Of a DNA stretch of 64,000 nt, positions 22,801 through 34,000 are shown in pieces. The DNA is from Prostheceraeus crozeri (Eukaryota; Platyhelminthes; Polycladida; Euryleptidae): assembly GCA_907163375.1 (NCBI GenBank), contig CAJQUW010012704.1, forward strand, positions 607,550 through 671,549, written 5' to 3'. The notes below the pieces were generated by a model. It did not search any database, was not told where the DNA came from, and was given only the letters and a program-made list of their open reading frames with translations. Made by a program: the position numbers and the translations under genes. The stretch's first letter is position 1, and every line of letters begins with the position of its first letter.

Positions 22801-24530
22801 AGTAGAGCAGTTGTCATGCAAGGAGCACATGATCGGAGTGGACATGGCGGTGTCACGCAGACGAGACGGAGATTGTTGAAGCGGTATTGGTGGCCAGGAG
22901 TTTCGGGAGAGGTGACAGATTATGTTAAGCGATGTCTAACCTGTGTTACAAGTAAACGAACAGGACGGAAGCAGCGAGCGCCGCTCTACCCACTTCCGAA
23001 AGGTTACCCAAACCAGGCAGTCCACCTAGATCTAGCTGGGCCATTTTCCCCTTCCTCTTGCGGGAATGTGTATATCGTACTGATGATCGATCGTTTTACC
23101 TCTTGGGTGGAGGCCTACGCTATTCCTGACAAGATGGCTACTACGGTAGCGACTGCTTTTGTTACGGGGTGGGTGTGTCGTTTCGGGGTGCCAGACCAGC
23201 TTTACACTGACCAGGGGCATGAGGTCGCGGGAAAACTGATGAAGCAAGTTTGCAAGCTTTTGGGAGTCGAGAAAATACGGACCTGTCCCAACATCCACAA
23301 GCTGACGGAAAGGCAGAGCGAGCGATTCAACAGGTTAAGGCAGGGTTGAGATTATCTTCGGGCGAGTATGCTGGGGATTGGGAAGACAGACTTCCTCTGG
23401 CCTTGCTCCAGGTGCGAACTCTTCAAAGTAATAGTAACGGATACACCCCAGCCATGCTGACTTTCGGACGAGAATTGCTCCTCCCCCCTGACTCATTACT
23501 AGACGCGCCCACAGAAGTCGAAGTGTCCTTGCACTCCTACTCAGAGAAATTAATCGATCGGCTTCATGCAGTACACGAGGTAGCTAGGGAGCGCTACATC
23601 GAAGCTCAGAGAGCTCAGAAGAAAGTTTTCGATAGGCACACACATGGGTACCCCCTCCAGGTTGGTGATTGGGTTTTCGTTAAACACCACCCCAAGGGAA
23701 GTCTCGATCCGAACCAGTACCAGGGCCCTTACCAGATATCCAAGCGCTTTAGCGAAATCCTCTTTGAACTCCAGCCAGCCTTGTCGGCTGAGGGACGACC
23801 GATTGCGCCAGGATTAAGAAAGAAACGAGTTGTGCACTTCAATCAGTTGCGCCGAGTGAAGCCACCGCAACGTATCCTCTCCGGAATTGAGAAGCATACG
23901 TCCTGTAAACCTAGCTGTCCCTGTCAACTCTCTTCTCGAAATGTGCGAGACAGTTGGGCCCAGGTGCCTGACGTGCTCACTGAAGATCGATCAACCTACA
24001 CCGAAAGTGAAGCTGAGTGGGTTCTGGGAGAAGATCGACTAAGCTCAATCCGGGATGCGGAGATCACGCGAGACGGGAGAAGAAGGCGGCGGAGAAGACG
24101 GACCACGACCGACTCGACCGAGGATCGGAGAAGACGGACCATGACCGACTCGACCGAGGATCGGAGAAGACGGACCACGACCGACTCGACCGAGGATCGG
24201 AGAAGACGGACCACGACCGACTCAACCGAGGATCGGAGAAGACGGACCACGACCGACTCGACCGAGGATCGGAGAAGACGGACCACGACCGACTCGACCG
24301 AGGATCGGAGAAGACGGACCACGACCGACTCAACCGAGGATCGGAGAAGACGGACCACGACCGACTCAACCGAGGATCGGGGAAGACGGGAACCCTGGAG
24401 AACTACGAGTAGTGACGAACTTTTTGTCATGCCACGCTGGTCATATGCCCCTTTGACTACTCCCACAACGAGTTCGACGGAACCATGTAGTGACTCTGAC
24501 GCGACTGAGCCTTGCGTGGAGAATGAATGA
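19848..24530 (+). mobile_element. pol: pol region of gypsy copy 1 (broken)
   Basis: Domains in order: aspartic protease (LVDSGSETTLVS near 20145), reverse transcriptase (RLCIDYRGVNNKT near 21150, YLDDIVVYG near 21450), RNase H (VIDCDASDMGVGGV near 21890, KALTKEQQSYCPTQKEMYAL), integrase with an HHCC zinc site (GHGGVTQTRRRLLKRYWWPG and CLTC near 22840-22950) and a DDE core (HLDLAGPFS near 23022, YTDQGHE near 23203), and a C-terminal GPY segment (QGPYQISKRF near 23722). No chromodomain was seen; the tail instead ends in a 12-residue repeat. Inactive: about three breaks. Confidence 0.9.
24094..24380 (+). repeat. 36-bp coding minisatellite, 8 units (gypsy copy 1)
   Basis: Each unit encodes RRRRTTTDSTED. 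Eight units are counted here and nine in the second copy at 30010-30332. The tail of the polyprotein is therefore a highly charged, length-variable repeat. Confidence 0.9.
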
Positions 24531-24641
24531 ACAGTCCTCTCGAACGTATGCGAACCTGCGCTAGTCGTTGTTGTTGTGTGTTGCTCAACCTTGCTATTGT
24601 AACATTGTTATGGCAATGCGCCTTTTTGTGTATGGGGCGGA

Positions 24642-24848
24642 TGTGGTGATTATTGTATCACCTGCTCGCGTTTTAATTGTTTTAGTGTGACATCTTTTGA
24701 ACTCGTGAAGAGTAGTTTCGAGAGCGTTAATCCAAGAACCGCTGTTGAGCAGAATTGTTGTAAAAGATCGCTTGGTAACGATTACTGGAATATATATCTC
24801 TATAAGGAATATAAAACACACTTATTCTTTATTATCACATGTACCACA
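24642..24848 (+). repeat. LTR 2 (shared middle LTR)
   Basis: Same 207 bp as LTR 1 and LTR 3. It serves as the 3' LTR of the first copy and the 5' LTR of the second, and is directly preceded by the purine-rich tract GGGGCGGA (24634-24641), the likely plus-strand primer. Confidence 0.95.
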
Positions 24849-24905
24849 TTTGGTAGCAGAGCGTGGTTCAGTGAAAGTGGAAGAAGATAGCCAAGAATAA
24901 GTGTC

Positions 24906-25766
24906 ATGACTTCAGGATTAAGAACTTTGTTTGATGTCAGCGACGAGGATGCCGACTCGAAAGATAGTGCTTGGTTTTCCAGTCTAGTCAAATCCGCCAA
25001 ACCTGCCCTTTACAAGCGTGGGGATGACAAGCAACAATTCTTGAGGGACTATACGGTGTGGGTCGATCTGGCTAGAATTCCGCGTAGGTTGATTACGTAC
25101 ATGTTCTTGCAAAACTTGTCCCCAGAAATACGCAGAGAACTCCAGGCTTACGAGGCAGATCTAGAGGGTCAGGAATTTGATGATGTCGCCAAACTGTTTC
25201 GTGATGTGCTTAGCACGCCTAACGAGCGTCTGGGATCCAGAGTCTCACTTGCCTCTCGCAGGCAGCGAGACGGTGAATCACTTTCCGAGTTTATGTCCAA
25301 TTTGTTCCACTTGGCAAGAGAGATCGGAATTGCAGCTGAAGTTGAGAAGGAGCGGGGGAGAGAGGTCTTCTTGGAAGGCATACGGAGCGTAGCCCTGCAA
25401 GATAGGATTTTCGAAGATGAGGAAATTTTTAGCAAGAAAGATCCGAAGGAGGTGTTGAGGCGGGCCCAATTTCTCGAAGATCTTCTCAATCACCGCCGAC
25501 GTCAAGTTAGGGCTACCACTTCGGAGGCTCCTAGGAATTTGATGGATGTTTCTGTGACGGCTGCCGTGAGGCCGCCATCAAGGCCTTGCAAGAACTGCCA
25601 GAAAATGGGACACAGGTTCCAAAACTGCTTGGAACTGAGAAAATGTTTTCTTTGTAGTTCCACCACCCACTTGGCTCGCGACTGTCCCACAAAGAACTCA
25701 CCCGTTGCGACTGATCAGGGAAACGAGAGTGGAGGGTTGTTGGTGGTGGCCAACCCTCGTCAGTGA
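24906..25766 (+). mobile_element. gag: gag of gypsy copy 2
   Basis: Appears identical in protein sequence to the gag of copy 1 (286 codons, two CCHC knuckles), and apparently whole. Confidence 0.9.
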
Positions 25767-28700
25767 GAGTCGTCAAACACCACAGCCTGCCAAATTCCCG
25801 CGAGTCTCCCCATCTCCACGATGAAGTTGTCCCCCGTCTCCCGGGGCAAGTAGCTGTTGATTACCGATTCCCAGAACCAACCCCAGATACCACGACGGAG
25901 TCCCACTTATCTGACCAGACCCTTGTCCCCTTGCAGCGAGAGAACACAAGGCTTAAGTCCCGCTTGAATCCTGAACATGTGTCCTGGAACCGCGCTTGTG
26001 GGGAGGGCCGCTTGTTTCCTTCAGTGAGCATCCTAGCTATGACAGTCCTGACCCCGGCTCTAGTAGATAGTGGAAGTGAAACGACATTAGTGAGTTTGGA
26101 ATTGGTAGAAGTGGCTGACCCGAACTGGCGTCAGAGAGTGCGTCCAGTGACAAGGGTGTTTCTTAGTGTCAGTGGGGAAGCCCTTGATGCGATAGGCGTG
26201 ATTTATCTACCGATTAAAATTGAAAGGTTCTCTGCTTCCTACCCTGCTGTTATTGTAAAGGGAATGACCCCCAGTATGATTCTAGGCTGTGATTTTCTTC
26301 TGTCAGAACGGTGTCGTTTGTATTTTGATCTGAAGGTTCTAACCATTGGTGCAGGCTCTTGGACTGCCCCCCTCCTATCAGACTTTCACTCTCTAACTGT
26401 GGCTCCTTCCGAGCAGGTCAGCCTCCCGCCCAAGACTGAAACAACGATACATTGCAGAGTTTTCGGTACTACTACTCTTGGCAAAGGGCTATTGTTTGAA
26501 CCTGAGGCGATTGAAAACGTCAGTCTATCGACGGCTCTTGTTGACTTAGACGATTACGGCAAGGTTCCCCTGACTATCTCCAATCCTACTAATGAAACTG
26601 TTAAATTGAAGTTGAACGAGAATCTGGGTACATTGTACGACACTTCGCAGGTCCTCAGTATGCCATCTGAACGAAGGAGTGAAACTATGGAAGCTATCCA
26701 ATGCAGAAGTGTTTCATTTGTCACTGATGAAGGAGGTAGCCGTGACTGGATTAGACAATTTGATTGGAACCCTGACCTGGATCCAGTTGTCCGTAGTAAA
26801 GCAGAAGATGTTCTCCTGCGTCACCAGAGAGCGATCTCGACTACATCGGATGACTTAGGCTATTGTGATATCATTCCTCATGAAATCAACACGGGAAGTA
26901 GTGCACCCATACGCAATCCACCTTATAGGAGTAATCCGGTAAAGGAAGATATTATCAAAGAGGAAATACAGAAATGGGAGCGTCTAGGAATTGTGAAACC
27001 CTCCACTTCAGCTTGGGCAAGCCCGGTCGTTCTAGTTAAGAAGCGCGATGGGGATTGGAGACTGTGTATAGACTATCGGGGCGTTAACAACAAAACCGAA
27101 TCTGCGAGCTATCCAATTCCTCACACAACCGACATCTTCGATGCTTTGAAGGGGGCTAACTATTTTTGTAGTCTTGACCTGAATCAAGCGTATCTCCAAA
27201 TAAAGCTTGACGAAAAGGACGCGGACAAGTCGGCTTTCGTTACCAGAGATTCACTATACCAGTTTACGAGGATGCCCTTCGGATTGTCGGGGGCCCCAGC
27301 AACGTGTCAGCGATTAATGAACCATGTTTTGCGTGACCTGATGTTTAAGATAGCTATTGAATACCTTGATGATATCGTAGTCTATGGCTCCACTATCGAA
27401 GAAACCTTGAGCAACCTGGAAATTGTTCTAGGTAGGTTGGGAGGTGGGACTGAAGGTCAAGCCAAAGAAATGTCAGTTACTGAAGGTTTCCATTAAGTTT
27501 CTGGGTCATGTTGTCTCCCCACAGGGAATCTCGCCAGATCCCGACAAAATTGAAAGAGTGAGAAACTGGCCGCAACCCACCAACACTAAGGAATTGAAAA
27601 CCTTCCTAGGACTCGTGAACTACTATAATCGATTTATTCCCAACTTTTCTCAGATAGCTTCTCCCTGCGGAAACTCGAGACGAACGAAGACTGGCATTGG
27701 ACTGCAGAATGCTCCGAAGCATTTGGAAGGCTACGAGATTTACTCATCGCACCACCATTATTGGCTCCTCCGGATTTAAGCCCCACCGCTTCTCCCTTCG
27801 TGATCGACTGTGACGCTAGTGATATGGGAGTAGGTGGCGTTTTGTCCCAGATTCAGGAGGGGGAAATGAAGGTGATAGCTTACACTAGCAAGGCCCTAAC
27901 CAAGGAGCAACAGTCGTATTGCCCAACGCAAAAAGAAATGTATGCTCTAGTCTATTGCATAGAACATTTCCGAGAATATCTGATTCCGAATAAGTTTACC
28001 GTTCGAACTGATCACAGTGCTCTGCGATGGTTGCAAAGAGCTCGCACCTCCCGAAACGGGATGTTAATACGATGGAATTCTACCCTCGAAAGTTACAACT
28101 TCGACTTAGAAGAAGATGTTCTTGGTAGGTTGCAGGAGTATAGATTTGACATTCAGTACCGACCGGGGAAATACCACGGGAACGCCGATAGTCTTAGCAG
28201 ACGACCATATCGACGTGCGGGTCATGAAGAGTGCCCGTCTTGTAACCCCGTTGAGGCCGTCCGATCTAACTACTTGACAAGTCACACTCATAAGCTTCTT
28301 CGTGAGAAGGTTGGTAGTGAGAAATTCCCATTGTCTGATCGTGTCGAGTCCATACGCATTAATCCAATCAGAGTGGCAACTTTTGAAGGTGATATTAGAG
28401 GCTCGTCCGAAGAAGGCTTCAGTTACGGTTCATCCTCTGAGTCGGATCTCGAAGCATCAGCCACGAGAGATAGCCGTCCTAATCCTCCGATATTGTCGTT
28501 CACTGATATTCGGAGTGAACAGCTGCGAGACGAAGACATAAAGCCGGTGATTCTAGCCAAAGAAGCAGGAGAACACAAGCCTCCTAGGGACTCCTTGTTG
28601 GCTTGCAGTCGTATTACGAGAGCTCTCTTCGCTGAGTGGAGGAGATTGATATTAACTCCACATGGCCTGATGCGTCGTACTCGTGACTTTCGTCAGTTAG

Positions 28701-30481
28701 TTATTCCATGGAAGAGTAGAGCAGTTGTCATGCAAGGAGCACATGATCGGAGTGGACATGGCGGTGTCACGCAGACGAGACGGAGATTGTTGAAGCGGTA
28801 TTGGTGGCCAGGAGTTTCGGGAGAGGTGACAGATTATGTTAAGCGATGTCTAACCTGTGTTACAAGTAAACGAACAGGACGGAAGCAGCGAGCGCCGCTC
28901 TACCCACTTCCGAAAGGTTACCCAAACCAGGCAGTCCACCTAGATCTAGCTGGGCCATTTTCCCCTTCCTCTTGCGGGAATGTGTATATCGTACTGATGA
29001 TCGATCGTTTTACCTCTTGGGTGGAGGCCTACGCTATTCCTGACAAGATGGCTACTACGGTAGCGACTGCTTTTGTTACGGGGTGGGTGTGTCGTTTCGG
29101 GGTGCCAGACCAGCTTTACACTGACCAGGGGCATGAGGTCGCGGGAAAACTGATGAAGCAAGTTTGCAAGCTTTTGGGAGTCGAGAAAATACGGACCTGT
29201 CCCCAACATCCACAAGCTGACGGAAAGGCAGAGCGAGCGATTCAACAGGTTAAGGCAGGGTTGAGATTATCTTCGGGCGAGTATGCTGGGGATTGGGAAG
29301 ACAGACTTCCTCTGGCCTTGCTCCAGGTGCGAACTCTTCAAAGTAATAGTAACGGATACACCCCAGCCATGCTGACTTTCGGACGAGAATTGCTCCTCCC
29401 CCCTGACTCATTACTAGACGCGCCCACAGAAGTCGAAGTGTCCTTGCACTCCTACTCAGAGAAATTAATCGATCGGCTTCATGCAGTACACGAGGTAGCT
29501 AGGGAGCGCTACATCGAAGCTCAGAGAGCTCAGAAGAAAGTTTTCGATAGGCACACACATGGGTACCCCCTCCAGGTTGGTGATTGGGTTTTCGTTAAAC
29601 ACCACCCCAAGGGAAGTCTCGATCCGAACCAGTACCAGGGCCCTTACCAGATATCCAAGCGCTTTAGCGAAATCCTCTTTGAACTCCAGCCAGCCTTGTC
29701 GGCTGAGGGACGACCGATTGCGCCAGGATTAAGAAAGAAACGAGTTGTGCACTTCAATCAGTTGCGCCGAGTGAAGCCACCGCAACGTATCCTCTCCGGA
29801 ATTGAGAAGCATACGTCCTGTAAACCTAGCTGTCCCTGTCAACTCTCTTCTCGAAATGTGCGAGACAGTTGGGCCCAGGTGCCTGACGTGCTCACTGAAG
29901 ATCGATCAACCTACACCGAAAGTGAAGCTGAGTGGGTTCTGGGAGAAGATCGACTAAGCTCAATCCGGGATGCGGAGATCACGCGAGACGGGAGAAGAAG
30001 GCGGCCGAGAAGACGGACCACGACCGACTCGACCGAGGATCGGAGAAGACGGACCATGACCGACTCGACCGAGGATCGGAGAAGACGGACCACGACCGAC
30101 TCGACCGAGGATCGGAGAAGACGGACCACGACCGACTCAACCGAGGATCGGAGAAGACGGACCACGACCGACTCGACCGAGGATCGGAGAAGACGGACCA
30201 CGACCGACTCAACCGAGGATCGGAGAAGACGGACCACGACCGACTCAACCGAGGATCGGAGAAGACGGACCACGACTGACTCAACCGCGGATCGGAGAAG
30301 ACGGACCACGACCGACTCAACCGAGGATCGGGGAAGACGGGAACCCTGGAGAACTACGAGTAGTGACGAACTTTTTGTCATGCCACGCTGGTCATATGCC
30401 CCTTTGACTACTCCCACAACGAGTTCGACGGAACCATGTAGTGACTCTGACGCGACTGAGCCTTGCGTGGAGAATGAATGA
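25763..30481 (+). mobile_element. pol: pol region of gypsy copy 2 (broken)
   Basis: Same domain order as copy 1: protease near 26060, RT with YLDDIVVYG near 27365, RNase H near 27800, integrase HHCC near 28760-28870, DDE core near 28935 and 29118, GPY segment near 29640, then the charged 12-residue repeat. It is the better preserved of the two, with about two breaks, one of them shared with copy 1. Confidence 0.9.
30010..30332 (+). repeat. 36-bp coding minisatellite, 9 units (gypsy copy 2)
   Basis: Same repeat as 24094-24380 with one extra unit, which accounts for the full 36-bp length difference between the two internal regions (5744 versus 5708 bp). Confidence 0.9.
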
Positions 30482-30592
30482 ACAGTCCTCTCGAACGTAT
30501 GCGAACCTGCGCTAGTCGTTGTTGTTGTGTGTTGCTCAACCTTGCTATTGTAACATTGTTATGGCAATGCGCCTTTTTGTGTATGGGGCGGA

Positions 30593-30799
30593 TGTGGTGA
30601 TTATTGTATCACCTGCTCGCGTTTTAATTGTTTTAGTGTGACATCTTTTGAACTCGTGAAGAGTAGTTTCGAGAGCGTTAATCCAAGAACCGCTGTTGAG
30701 CAGAATTGTTGTAAAAGATCGCTTGGTAACGATTACTGGAATATATATCTCTATAAGGAATATAAAACACACTTATTCTTTATTATCACATGTACCACA
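30593..30799 (+). repeat. LTR 3 of the gypsy array
   Basis: Same 207 bp, preceded by GGGGCGGA (30585-30592) and followed by the target duplication CGTT at 30800-30803. Confidence 0.95.
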
Positions 30800-30803
30800 C
30801 GTT

Positions 30804-30950
30804 GTCTCTCTACCTCTGTTGTTAACTCAATTCATTTTTGATGTTCTGACTTCATTCCGGTGTAACCCATGATTAGAGCCGGCGAAATGCTTCGGAAAAA
30901 TAGAATCGCGTATCAATGAATACCTTGGCGTTGTTTTTTATCTACAAAAT
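30804..30950 (+). mobile_element. Remainder of the plus-arm PLE 3' region
   Basis: Continues the PLE 3' region after the gypsy array. It matches the reverse complement of 16632-16783 apart from small indels, includes the segment attagagccggcgaaatg (a typical PLE 3'-region motif) and ends with cttggcgttgttttttatct. The same terminal motif recurs at 31060-31085, on the far side of the LINE ORF1 piece. Confidence 0.75.
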
Positions 30951-31058
30951 AATTGGGAGATTTGTCTGCCCTGTTCCAGAATTACACAGATGTTTACGTA
31001 AACCCAGATTTAACAAAGCAGCATTTACAACATCAGAGAACATTGAGAGAAGAATTAC
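30951..31058 (+). pseudogene. Inverted second copy of LINE ORF1 fragment
   Basis: Encodes DLSALFQNYTDVYVNPDLTK and more, the same ORF1 segment as at 16529-16631 but on the opposite strand. It is sandwiched between two copies of a PLE 3'-terminal motif (30923-30950 and 31060-31085), so it looks copied along with the PLE rather than being the remaining half of the LINE. Confidence 0.7.
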
Positions 31059-31086
31059 TCTTGGCGTTGTTATTTATCTACAAAGT

Positions 31087-34000
31087 GGTCAATAGCAAAG
31101 GCGTTTTCAAAAATCTGAAGTCTCCAAATTATTGAGTGATCCACTGCTCAGAAGTACTCAAAACAACCAAATTCGCTCAATTCAGATAAAGACAAACTCC
31201 GAGATGCCAAAAATTAGAGATAAGTCCTCCAAGATTCAGTGTAACATGTAACTTACGTCAACAATGACCAGACAACGAGAAAATGACGTGCGTCCACTAC
31301 GAGCGTCAGATTTATTTTTAGTCACGAGACGAGAAAACACTGGCATTCAAAGGGTCTCATTGCCGAATGGACCCTTCTAATCAATATTGATGCCTAAGGA
31401 GCCTTGTCATCAATGTTGTTGCCAGAGGAGGGGGCCTTTTCGATTTGACTAAAGGATCCTTTGTGGCAATCTCACTAAATAAGGGTTACTTGCAGTAAAT
31501 ATATTTTATTTAATAAAACCATCTGAAGTTTTATACTCGGAAATGTCCTAGAAACCACCACTTCCATACTATTTAAGCCATGAGATGGCCCCGTGGTGAT
31601 GCACACATGAATGGTATGCTATATTTAGTGACACTGAATAGTAATTACTGAATTACAACAATGGACACTTCCTGGATTTTCCATTGTTTCTACTGACACC
31701 AAAGAAAATCCGCCTACATGCATGTCTCGTGTGGCATTTATCACAGATGTTCAAAAATTCTGGAAAGACAAATATCATCTGTTGACATGATCTCAAAATT
31801 TAAAATAAAGAGACTAATGTAATTTCTTCACTCAACCAGTCTACGTGTTTAGAGAAGTACGCTATTCACGTTAAGCTGCTTATCGAAATCACTTAAACAT
31901 GAAACCCTCCATTGCTTAAACAGTACTACAGATAAAACATGATTAATAATGAAAGTCATTCCCAATAGACTACAAGCTTGTTTCAGAAAGTTTCTATGGA
32001 TGTCAGCTGACCAATTGAGGCATTTAAAAACAATCGAAGTAATGCTAGAGCCACATTTCAATAGTAAAACAATAATTCTTCAGAAATTTTGAAGCACCTA
32101 GAAGAACTTTGACGAGCATTCAGTTTTCATATTTTTAAGATATCCAACACCTTCATGTATTCAACTAGGCTCTACATGCTTTGTGTGTCGAAGTGCCTGT
32201 AATGAAGACAGGGTAGCACATAATAAACCAATGTTCACGAAGTAAGTTCTCGACGTATTAATAGAGTATGACCAAATGATTGTTGTAGGAGTTTGGTGAG
32301 TGCAGATCATGATCACGCTTTCCTTTTTAACATACTGTTCAGTACTGAACTTCAAAAATGTGTTGCGGTCTTGACGTGTGCGCAAAGTTTCTAAAATCGA
32401 TCACATATTAAAGGAGGGAAGAGTTGACGAAAATTTTTTTCGCGATGTCATGGGCATCAGAGATTAGTAGGAGGATTTAGAAGAAACCTCATTATTGAAG
32501 CATCACCCTTTCTACAAATAAGTAGTACATTTCTTTGAAATGGATGATGATGCAATGAGTGCCCTATGAAGAAGGAAGTCCCCATGCTATGGGTGTGTCC
32601 ATGGGACTGTTAAAAGGATATGGTTTTTCAGTTTCATACACTTTTTGGCACATTTAAATTTGCGCAAATATTCCTTTCAATTCTATGTGACGTTCACAAG
32701 ATAAACGTGTGAAACTTCCATAACAGACATTCACATATCCATTGATGAATTTTTATCGAAGAATATTTCATTGATTTGAATAATATTTTTTGTTCATAAT
32801 CTATCCGTGCCAGATGCGTTTTCAGGAAATTGCCGGACGATCAGTATGGACTCACTAGATCAGAAGTCAAAGTAGATCAAATTATGTGGTATTGGTCTCA
32901 AGCGGCGGTCTTTGGGGATGCAGTGCAAAGGAACTTCTAGAAATTATTTGCAAGGATTTTAGATATAAAGCAATGCATCTAAGTTATGAATCAGCAGCTT
33001 TAAAAAAGCATGGAAAGGTTAATGGAATGTGTAGATGCATAAAAAAGGTGTATTTCAGCATTCAGGTAGTTCTCAATGAGAAAGAGTGTGTGTGTGTGTG
33101 TGGGCACACGATGTAGATGGGGAATATGTGACATGTGGGATTTTCGAAGTGACCAACTGTAAACCGTTAACTAGCTCTAAACACGTCGGACTTTCCTAAC
33201 AAGTCAGAGCTACCTTGTTATCCACCTATCAGAGAAATCATCCAATCAAATAACACACCTGAGTTTTTTAGGAAACTCATGGTTCATTTTCTTAGACTCA
33301 ATGGTTTTCGCTGTGAAGAAAGCAATTTTACGTATTGCTTGTTTAAGTCGATCGAGTAGGTCATGACATATCCCTTGTTTAGGAATTTGACTTTGTTTCC
33401 GTGATGGTGTTGTACATGTTTCCCACTAGACGATGCATGGAATTTGCTCAATAAGCTGTGTTTACCATCAAAGTGATTACTTTAATGAAAGTGAAACTTT
33501 AATTAAAGTGATACCTTAATGGTCAAAGTGACTCAGATTTAAGTTACTTGAGTACTTCATCTGTGTAGACATCTCTTTTTTTGCATACATGTACATTGTT
33601 TGATTAGGCTTATAAGTGATTTCGATTTCATTCAAAAAAAAGAAGTCTGTGGACGTATCAAGTGTTGTAGACGTATTTGGCACAGTGACGTCGCGTGCTC
33701 CCAGAACATAGGCCTTCTCTCCATAGTGGTTTCCTATATTTCTGCAACAGACAGCATGAACTGCATACTATAATTAATATGACACTATCTTAATTTCAGT
33801 GAATTTTCAAACACTTGTGCAAGTACATGAACATTCAAGTCATGCTGGCATCCATTGCTACAGAATGAAATGAAATTGTGTGGGAAATAGATGCTGATAT
33901 TTAAATGAAAGGTACATTGAAGTCCATAGAGCAGCCAGTAGACTATTCTGCATGTGAATTATGATTCACTATGAGTCCTGACAGTCTCTTTTTCTGAACA

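Larger units (their letters stand above)
18727..30799 (+). mobile_element. Tandem pair of Ty3/gypsy retrotransposons sharing the middle LTR
   Basis: Three 207-bp LTRs (18727-18933, 24642-24848, 30593-30799) alternate with two internal regions of 5708 and 5744 bp. Flanks carry the 4-bp target duplication CGTT (18723-18726 and 30800-30803), and the unoccupied site survives in the other PLE arm. The LTRs show no difference I can see, so the array is very young. Such arrays arise by recombination between LTRs or by insertion of an already tandem DNA form. The two copies share one break in pol, inherited from a common parent, and carry one or two private ones; each copy has about two to three breaks in all. 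Confidence 0.95.
16529..31086. mobile_element. Penelope-like element composite 1: head-to-head inverted pair
   Basis: Two 5'-truncated PLE copies face away from each other, joined 5' to 5' near 17671-17683. The minus copy fills 16640-17683; the plus copy fills 17671-18726 and continues at 30804-30950 past a gypsy insertion. Outside the PLE 3' ends, ~108 bp of LINE ORF1 is also present in both arms (16529-16631 and 30951-31058). Both copies carry the same internal defect in the endonuclease domain, so they stem from one parent. The minus copy lacks ~340 bp that the plus copy has between the RT palm and the linker. The host site is the LINE ORF1 of the element at 12862-16640. Confidence 0.8.

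Noticed and set aside
23996-30417. Long minus-strand frames rich in Ser/Arg/Val in the gypsy tails
   Set aside because: They are shadows of the 36-bp coding minisatellite, which is open in several frames because of its period.
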